DNA from: Pontiella sp.
GTDB lineage: Bacteria > Verrucomicrobiota > Kiritimatiellia > Kiritimatiellales > Pontiellaceae
NCBI GenBank assembly: GCA_029935255.1
Contig: JAOZKS010000031.1
Location: 1 to 13,719, forward strand
Length of the DNA: 13,719 nucleotides
Direction: 5' to 3'
Part shown: piece by piece, positions 8,292 to 13,719 of the stretch
Position numbering within the stretch: the stretch's first letter is position 1
Layout of the letters: each line of letters begins with the position of its first letter
Notes under the pieces: generated by a model
What the model was told of the DNA's origin: nothing
What the model saw: only the letters and a program-made list of their open reading frames with translations
Databases searched by the model: none
Program-made: the position numbers and the translations under genes

Positions 8292-8342
8292 ATGACGTGT
8301 TTCACTTTATTAACCTTGGGAAAGGATCGGTGGGTATTATGA
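8292..8342 (+). CDS. Possible 16-residue leader peptide coupled to GH101
   Basis: A short open frame encodes MTCFTLLTLGKDRWVL and stops at TGA (8340-8342). That stop overlaps the GH101 start as ATGA, the classic arrangement for translational coupling. It has the best Shine-Dalgarno sequence in the intergenic region, TAGGA (8279-8283), 8 bases before its ATG; the GH101 ATG itself has only GGTGGG 4 bases away and AAAGGA 13 bases away. No run of one amino acid suggests attenuation. It could instead be fortuitous, with GH101 translated from its own weak site or from GTG 8297. Confidence 0.35.
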   Translation: MTCFTLLTLGKDRWVL

Positions 8343-11300
8343 GAACAAAGGGAATGTGGTTTTGTTTGGCAGGTTTGGTTTCAGCCTGCACCACGGTTGA
8401 TGTCGATGCGGGTGAAGCCCAGCCGGGAACCACCTATGTGTTGCGATCCGATACGCTTGAGGTTGTGGTTGATGCGGTCTTCCCTCGGGTTATATCCTAC
8501 AAGCATTTGGCTAGCGGAGCCGTGTTTAATGGCCAAAGCGAGGTTCTAACCGATATTCTATTGAACGGCAAAACGTATGCTCCAACGGTTGAAAGCAAAG
8601 GGCCTGGCAAAGTTTTGAACCGCCGCAGCGTTCGATACGAACTTGAGTTTGAAGAAATTGGCGATGTTGAGATGGAAGCCGAGCTCTCGCTGAAAGGATC
8701 CGTACTTACCTTTACGATTAGCGACATCGAAGATACCGAGGCCTTCCGGATTGGTTCGATCGAGATTCCTGAGCATTCGTTGCTTTCCGTAACCAGCAAG
8801 CAGCCGGGAGCCGCACTGGCAACCGCAACCATCCATGCCGACAAGGCGCAGCAGATGGATATCTTCACGCAGGTTACGACCGATCTCCCGAAGGAAGAAA
8901 AGCTCAATTCAGCCGCCTATGCCATTATCTCCACCGCCGAACTGGCGGCCACGATGGAAAACAACTCGGCCTACGACGATCCCAAGAAGAATAAAAAACT
9001 GGGAACAGATACCAAGCTGGGGAACGGTCGTATCCGGACCCGCATCACCGCGACGGAAGACGGGGCTTCGGCCAGCTTGAGCGGCGGCGAGTGGACCTTC
9101 CGCGCCAAGGATTCGGATCTGACCGAAAAAACGCTCTGGACCCGGATTATTATTACCACCGACCGCAACGACGACGATCAGGTGGACTGGCAGGACGGAG
9201 CCATTGCTTTCCGCGAAATCATGACCCACCCGTTCAAAGCCGAGCTGACCCCCAACCGGGTTGCGCAACACATCAGCTTTAACTTTGGCAGTCAGGCGGG
9301 CGAGCCGTTCCTGCGGGCGCTCGACAACGTGAAGCGCGTGAATTATGCCACCGATGGCCTTGGTCAGTTTGTTTTGCTGAAGGGCTACCAGTCCGAAGGC
9401 CACGACAGCGCGCACCCGGATTACGGCGGGAATATTGGTCGGCGGCAGGGGGGCAGGAAGGACATGAACTTCCTGATTGAAACAGCCCACGAGTGGAATG
9501 CCGAGATCGGAGTCCACATCAACTGCCAGGAAGCCTATCCCGAAGCCTATGCGTTTGAACCCGACATGGTTTTCACCAACCGTGGCGGATGGAACTGGAT
9601 CGACCAGTCCTACATTATGAATCACCGCTGGGACATCACATCCGGAGCCTTTGAAAAACGTGTGCAGCACATGATGGATGATGTTCCCGGGTTGGACTTT
9701 ATTTATATGGATGTCTACTGGGGCGACGGCTGGCTGAGCCAGGAGATGGCGCGTATTTTGAACCATGCAGGGGTTGGCGTAACCACCGAGTTCCCGATGA
9801 TGCTCGAACATGCCGCAACATGGTCGCACTGGTCGACCGACATGAGCTACGGTCCCGACAAAAGCCGTGGCATTAACAGCCACATCATCCGCTTCATCCG
9901 CAACCACCAAAAAGATATGTACCTGAAGCACCCCTTGCTGGGCCACGCCGAGCTGGGCGACTTCGAGGGCTGGCAGGGTCGGACCGACTTTAATCGTTTC
10001 CTCGAAAAACTGTATGGAGCCGCGCTGCCGGCAAAATACATGCAGCATTTCGAGATCATGAAATGGGACGATCACGAAATCCGCTTCACTGATAACGTCC
10101 GCGTAACGGATAGCAGCGGGAAACGTCAAATCTTCCGCAGTGATCGCCTTGTGCTTGAAGACGAAGCCTACCTGCTGCCGTGGGAGCCGAAGCAGGAAAG
10201 CAAGCTTTACCACTGGAATGCCAAGGGCGGCGAATCTACCTGGGTTCTTCCGGAAAACTGGAAAACCGATTCGGTCAAGTTCTACCAGCTCAAGGACACA
10301 GGCCGTGTTCTGATTGCCGATGTGCCGGTAAAGAATGGCGCGGTAACCCTCTCTGCAAAAGCCATGACCCCGTATGTGGTCTATCCCAAAGACGCTCCCG
10401 CGCAAAAGGTTGCCCAGTGGGGCGAAGGTTCGCCGATCAGCGATCCGGGATTCTACGACAAGAGCCTCGCTGCATGGACGGTTAAAGCCGAAGACGGTGT
10501 GGTTTCCGTTACCGAGGATGATCATGTCCGCACCGCGCTTACCATCGGAAAAAGCGATCAGTCCGCAACCGTTTCGCAGACGATTTCCGGGCTCAAGGCG
10601 GGGACCTACAGTGCTTCGGTTTGGGTCGAAGTTGAAGCCGGTTCCCGCAAGGCCCTGCTGGTGGCATCACCGGCAAACGGCGATTCCATCAGCATCTGGA
10701 CCGAAAGCTCCCCCTTGGAAGCCACCGCGTGCAACATGCACTGGAACCGGACGCGCATGCAGCGTATGCGTGTGCTTTTCGATGTGCCGGAAGGGAGCGA
10801 TCGTGCAACGCTTGTGCTGGTGGTTTCTCCGGGAACCGCCACGGTACGACTCGACGACCTGCGTGTGGTTGAATCGGCGCACACGGCAAAAGAAGGGTAT
10901 GAGTTCTACGAAGATTTCGAGCATATCGATGAAGGCTGGTTCCCGTTTGTCAAAGGGCCGGCTGGCGGTGTGAATGATCCGCGCACGCACCTCTCCGAGC
11001 GCCACAGTCCCTACACCGATTCCGGATGGAACGGCAAGCGGATCGACGACACGCTCTCCGGTGACTGGGCGCTTAAATCCCATTCCGAACGTCTGGGACC
11101 GAACGGAACTCCGGGGCTGATCTATCGCACCCTCCCGCAGACCCTGCGCTTCGAACCGGGCAACAAGTATGAAGTGTCGTTCGACTATCAGTGCGCCTAT
11201 GACGGCGAGTATGAATTCGTCGTCGGTATCGACGAGGGGGGCGAAAGCAAGATTCACTGGACCACCCCAATGGCCCGGACCAGCAAGACCGAGCATTTTG

Positions 11301-11428
11301 AAACGGAGATCCTGGCGAGCAAGAAAGGGTTCTGGATCGGCATGCAACGCATGAAAAAGAACGAAAAGGGAAAGAAAGAGGTCGATCTGGTGATCGACAA
11401 TCTGGGCTTGCGTATCTTGTCCAAGTAA
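8339..11428 (+). CDS. Endo-alpha-N-acetylgalactosaminidase, glycoside hydrolase family 101
   Basis: A 1029-residue exported enzyme of GH101, a family that releases the core-1 disaccharide Gal-beta-1,3-GalNAc from Ser/Thr of mucin-type glycoproteins with retention. The N-terminus is a signal peptide with a possible lipobox (V14-S15-A16-C17), so it may be a lipoprotein; cleavage at V-D-A-G is the alternative. Residues 30-300 look like the mutarotase-like beta-sandwich that precedes the barrel. The catalytic barrel (about 310-585) carries family motifs FNFGSQ, LKGYQSEGHDSAHPDY (H355, D356), IGRRQGG, GVHIN-x-x-EAYPEA, and FEGWQGR. Asp458 (I-Y-M-D-V-Y) should be the nucleophile and Glu484 (T-T-E-F-P) the acid/base. 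A beta domain (585-685) and two galactose-binding-like domains (about 698-848 and 851-1029) follow. ATG 8339 is preferred because it starts just before the hydrophobic core; GTG 8297 would add 14 residues. It has its own candidate promoter and a strong terminator. Family call is sure; natural glycoprotein unknown. Confidence 0.92.
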   Translation: MRTKGMWFCLAGLVSACTTVDVDAGEAQPGTTYVLRSDTLEVVVDAVFPRVISYKHLASGAVFNGQSEVLTDILLNGKTYAPTVESKGPGKVLNRRSVRYELEFEEIGDVEMEAELSLKGSVLTFTISDIEDTEAFRIGSIEIPEHSLLSVTSKQPGAALATATIHADKAQQMDIFTQVTTDLPKEEKLNSAAYAIISTAELAATMENNSAYDDPKKNKKLGTDTKLGNGRIRTRITATEDGASASLSGGEWTFRAKDSDLTEKTLWTRIIITTDRNDDDQVDWQDGAIAFREIMTHPFKAELTPNRVAQHISFNFGSQAGEPFLRALDNVKRVNYATDGLGQFVLLKGYQSEGHDSAHPDYGGNIGRRQGGRKDMNFLIETAHEWNAEIGVHINCQEAYPEAYAFEPDMVFTNRGGWNWIDQSYIMNHRWDITSGAFEKRVQHMMDDVPGLDFIYMDVYWGDGWLSQEMARILNHAGVGVTTEFPMMLEHAATWSHWSTDMSYGPDKSRGINSHIIRFIRNHQKDMYLKHPLLGHAELGDFEGWQGRTDFNRFLEKLYGAALPAKYMQHFEIMKWDDHEIRFTDNVRVTDSSGKRQIFRSDRLVLEDEAYLLPWEPKQESKLYHWNAKGGESTWVLPENWKTDSVKFYQLKDTGRVLIADVPVKNGAVTLSAKAMTPYVVYPKDAPAQKVAQWGEGSPISDPGFYDKSLAAWTVKAEDGVVSVTEDDHVRTALTIGKSDQSATVSQTISGLKAGTYSASVWVEVEAGSRKALLVASPANGDSISIWTESSPLEATACNMHWNRTRMQRMRVLFDVPEGSDRATLVLVVSPGTATVRLDDLRVVESAHTAKEGYEFYEDFEHIDEGWFPFVKGPAGGVNDPRTHLSERHSPYTDSGWNGKRIDDTLSGDWALKSHSERLGPNGTPGLIYRTLPQTLRFEPGNKYEVSFDYQCAYDGEYEFVVGIDEGGESKIHWTTPMARTSKTEHFETEILASKKGFWIGMQRMKKNEKGKKEVDLVIDNLGLRILSK

Positions 11429-11451
11429 CCGGACCCTTCTGTGGAACCGAA

Positions 11452-11489
11452 AGCAAATCCACTCGGGTGGTGGATTTGCTCTTTTTTTT
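11452..11489 (+). terminator. Strong intrinsic terminator after GH101
   Basis: An 11-bp perfect stem, AGCAAATCCAC (11452-11462) with GTGGATTTGCT (11470-11480), closes a 7-base loop. After a single C comes an uninterrupted run of eight T residues (11482-11489). It begins 23 bases after the GH101 stop and should end that transcript. It sits 39 bases before the symporter start, so the symporter either depends on read-through or has a promoter overlapping this element. Confidence 0.92.
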
Positions 11490-11528
11490 AACAAAAGATA
11501 TGAGAACTAAAACTGGAGAAATTCAGCT

Positions 11529-13719
11529 ATGATCATGCATTTTTGGGACTGGTCCATTGTTGTGGGTTTGCTGGGCCTGATGACCTTTGCGGCTTTGAGT
11601 ACCCGTAAATACAACAAGGGGGTCGTTGACTTTCTTTCTGCGGGTCGTTGCGCGCGCAAGTATGTTCTCGGGGTGGCCGAAGGCCTCTCCTGTGTCGGCG
11701 CAATTACGATTGTGGCCTGGTTCGAGGCCTACTACCGGGGCGGGTTTTCGGTCGCATGGTGGACGATGGTGACGCTGCTTGCGCAGGTCGTTGTGGCAAT
11801 GTCGGGCTGGATTGCCTATCGCTACCGCCAGACCCGCGCCATGACGCTCGCGCAGATTCTTGAAATGCGCTACAGCAAAAACTTCCGCGTTTTTGCCGGT
11901 GTCGTGATCTTTATTTCCGGAACCCTGAACTTTGGTCTTTTCCCCGCGATTGCCGGTCGATTCTTCCAATACTATTTCGGTTGGGAGCCTGTGATGGCCA
12001 CCCTCGGAAGTGTGCAAATTGATTTGGTGTATGCAGGCATCATGGCGGCGCTGACGGTGATCGCTCTCTTCTTCGTATTCGCGGGCGGTCAAATCACCAT
12101 CATGCTTACGGACTTCATTCAAGGTACGTTCGCGAATATCTGCCTTTCGATTATTGTGGTCTTCATTCTCTTTACGGTTCCGTGGGCTAAAATTGTAGAT
12201 ACCATCGGACAGCGTGATGCCGTGGATATCGCACCAATCGCGGCCGTTCAAAGCGCAGAAGACTTTACCGCCATTACGGCATTGGCCAAGGGCGGCATCC
12301 CTTCGAGCGAAAAATATATGTTTTCCGATGTCACGATGACGAAATTGAACGCGGGCGAACTTAAAATGGATAAGGTGGTTGCCACCATTACGCCTTCGAC
12401 AGCGCTTCTCTCCGGCACGGATTATTCGGCCACCTTTTCGTATGAAGCCGCGGGCGAGAATCAATACACGATGGTTGTGATGAGTAAAGATGGTCGTCAG
12501 GAATCGGAAACCTTTGTTCTTCCGGAAACCCAGGGTGAAGCCAAAGAGACCTCTCTCATCTTCAAAAGTACGAATATTGGCCGGTGTGAACTGTTTTTTG
12601 TTCAGGGTGGCGCGGCGGAAACGGACTTTGCGTTAACCACGCCGGTTCAAATCAAGGTTGAAAAAGGGCAGTCCATGTTGAATCCGTTTAGTTCGGCGGG
12701 CACAAAAGATTTCAACTGGAGTTTCTTCCTGATTCAGGCACTGGTGATTTTCTGGACCTACAAAGCCTGGCAGGGGACTCAGGGCTACTACAGCGCGGCG
12801 ATCAATGCGCACGAGGCCCGCATGGGCGGTGTGGTTGGAAACATGCGTATTATGGTTCAGAATATGATGTTGCTCCTCGTCCCCATTGCGGCGTATGCCA
12901 TCTTGTTTGACAAGTCGGACAACACGATTTCCGTGGCGGTCACAGAGCGTATGGCGGCCCTGCCCAGCATAACGATGCAAAACCAATTGCGGACTACACT
13001 GATTCTTACCAAGTTGCTTCCCGTGGGGCTGATTGGTGCTTTTGCTGCGGTCATGATGGCGGCCTTTATCGGAACGAATGGAACCTACATGCACTCATGG
13101 GGCTCCATCTTTGTTCAGGATATTTATATGCCATTGCGCCGTAAAAAGAAGGCCTTGTCTCCGAACGATCACTTCAAGGTGCTTAAATGGGCGATTGCCG
13201 GAGTGGGTATTTTCGCCTTCTTCTACAGCCTGTTCTTCGAGCAAAGCGAATCCATCCTCATGTACTTCGCATTGACAGGAACGATCTGGCTGGGTGGTGC
13301 CGGTGCTGTAATCGCATTGGGGCTATACTGGAAACGCGGAACCACTGCGGCGGCATACACCTCGATTCTGACCGGTATGGTTGTGGCCATTGTCGGCTTC
13401 GTTTGTCAGCGCAACTGGGTGCCCTGGACCGGAGGGGATTTTCCGCTGAATTCGCAGTACATGATGTTACTTGCCTTGGTTCTTTCAACCATTTTATACA
13501 TCGTCGTTTCATGGATCACCTGTCGTGAACCGCACAACATGGATAAGCTGCTGCATCGCGGCGAGTATGCCGGCGAAGACTCCACCGAAAAAGCAAAGCT
13601 GTCCGGTGAAAAGAAGAAAAAGAAGACTTTGCTGGAAAAAATCGGAATCGATGCCGACTTCAGTTTCCTCGACAAGGTGCTCTACATCTTCGTCACGAGC
13701 TGGTCGTTCGTCATGTCGG
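11529..13719 (+). CDS. Sodium:solute symporter (SSS family), 3' end outside window, with large loop domain
   Basis: An uninterrupted frame of 730 codons runs from ATG 11529 past the window edge; no stop is present, so the protein is partial. GGAG (11515-11518) lies 10 bases before the ATG. It looks like an SSS-family Na+-coupled importer in the inner membrane. I count hydrophobic segments near residues 5-24, 45-65, 73-97, 121-143, 167-186 and 195-219, then at 396-416 and six or seven more, ending with one at the cut edge. The F-L-S-A-G-R motif after the first segment and F-E-A-Y-Y-R-G-G are SSS-like. Residues about 222-392 are polar and beta-rich, an insertion after the sixth segment that topology rules place in the periplasm. 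A lysine-rich stretch (five K) lies in the late cytoplasmic loop. A product of the neighbouring hydrolases is the likely cargo, but specificity cannot be read. The minus-strand frame across this gene is a shadow. Confidence 0.88.
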   Translation, partial: MIMHFWDWSIVVGLLGLMTFAALSTRKYNKGVVDFLSAGRCARKYVLGVAEGLSCVGAITIVAWFEAYYRGGFSVAWWTMVTLLAQVVVAMSGWIAYRYRQTRAMTLAQILEMRYSKNFRVFAGVVIFISGTLNFGLFPAIAGRFFQYYFGWEPVMATLGSVQIDLVYAGIMAALTVIALFFVFAGGQITIMLTDFIQGTFANICLSIIVVFILFTVPWAKIVDTIGQRDAVDIAPIAAVQSAEDFTAITALAKGGIPSSEKYMFSDVTMTKLNAGELKMDKVVATITPSTALLSGTDYSATFSYEAAGENQYTMVVMSKDGRQESETFVLPETQGEAKETSLIFKSTNIGRCELFFVQGGAAETDFALTTPVQIKVEKGQSMLNPFSSAGTKDFNWSFFLIQALVIFWTYKAWQGTQGYYSAAINAHEARMGGVVGNMRIMVQNMMLLLVPIAAYAILFDKSDNTISVAVTERMAALPSITMQNQLRTTLILTKLLPVGLIGAFAAVMMAAFIGTNGTYMHSWGSIFVQDIYMPLRRKKKALSPNDHFKVLKWAIAGVGIFAFFYSLFFEQSESILMYFALTGTIWLGGAGAVIALGLYWKRGTTAAAYTSILTGMVVAIVGFVCQRNWVPWTGGDFPLNSQYMMLLALVLSTILYIVVSWITCREPHNMDKLLHRGEYAGEDSTEKAKLSGEKKKKKTLLEKIGIDADFSFLDKVLYIFVTSWSFVMS

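Noticed and set aside
8297..8338. GTG 8297 as the GH101 start
   Set aside because: The nearest ribosome binding site is 13 bases away and it adds a 14-residue extension before the signal peptide; possible, but less likely than ATG 8339.
8909..10525. A 538-codon open frame on the minus strand across GH101
   Set aside because: It lies entirely inside a well-supported GH101 gene with catalytic motifs; its translation shows no family motif or export signal and is a GC-driven shadow.
11523..12464. A 313-codon minus-strand frame at the right end
   Set aside because: It is antisense to the SSS symporter, whose membrane segments and ribosome binding site are clear. It looks attractive only because the symporter has no stop in the window.
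1..13719. RNA genes, CRISPR arrays, insertion sequences or attachment sites
   Set aside because: I saw no tRNA-like cloverleaf, no regularly spaced repeats, no transposase and no flanking direct repeats anywhere in the window.

Overview
The window is about 13.7 kb of bacterial DNA with moderately high GC, and every gene I can support is on the + strand. Five genes and one possible leader peptide fill it. The first three genes are nearly contiguous (137-8145): a very large secreted PhoD-type metallophosphoesterase, a formylglycine sulfatase of the arylsulfatase (S1) type, and a secreted family S9 serine peptidase. After a 150-190 bp intergenic region comes a family GH101 endo-alpha-N-acetylgalactosaminidase (8339-11428), closed by a textbook intrinsic terminator. 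A sodium:solute symporter (SSS family) starts 39 bases after that terminator and runs off the right edge. It has no stop codon in the window, so a simple ORF caller misses it.

The organism is most likely a member of the PVC superphylum, probably Kiritimatiellota (Pontiella/Kiritimatiellales-like) or a related Verrucomicrobia-type marine polysaccharide degrader. This is inferred from the style of the proteins: a secreted sulfatase beside glycan hydrolases, a multidomain exoprotein ending in a D-x-D-x-D-G calcium loop plus a terminal beta domain ending in FYRLKI, and an S9 peptidase carrying a VHL-like insert. No rRNA or marker gene is present to confirm it.

The genes read together as a degradation locus for a sulfated, O-glycosylated protein such as a mucin. 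GH101 removes the core-1 disaccharide from Ser/Thr, the sulfatase removes sulfate esters, the peptidase trims the exposed peptide, and the symporter may import a released sugar or other small product. The role of the phosphoesterase is unclear. All four enzymes carry export signals, so they should act in the periplasm or outside the cell.

Points worth a second look: the sulfatase apparently starts at an ATA codon directly behind a perfect Shine-Dalgarno sequence. The phosphoesterase seems to hold one beta-jelly-roll domain nested inside another. The S9 peptidase contains a segment resembling the beta domain of the von Hippel-Lindau protein. The symporter has an extra domain of about 170 residues in a predicted periplasmic loop. 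The GH101 gene is preceded by a 16-codon reading frame that overlaps its start as ATGA.
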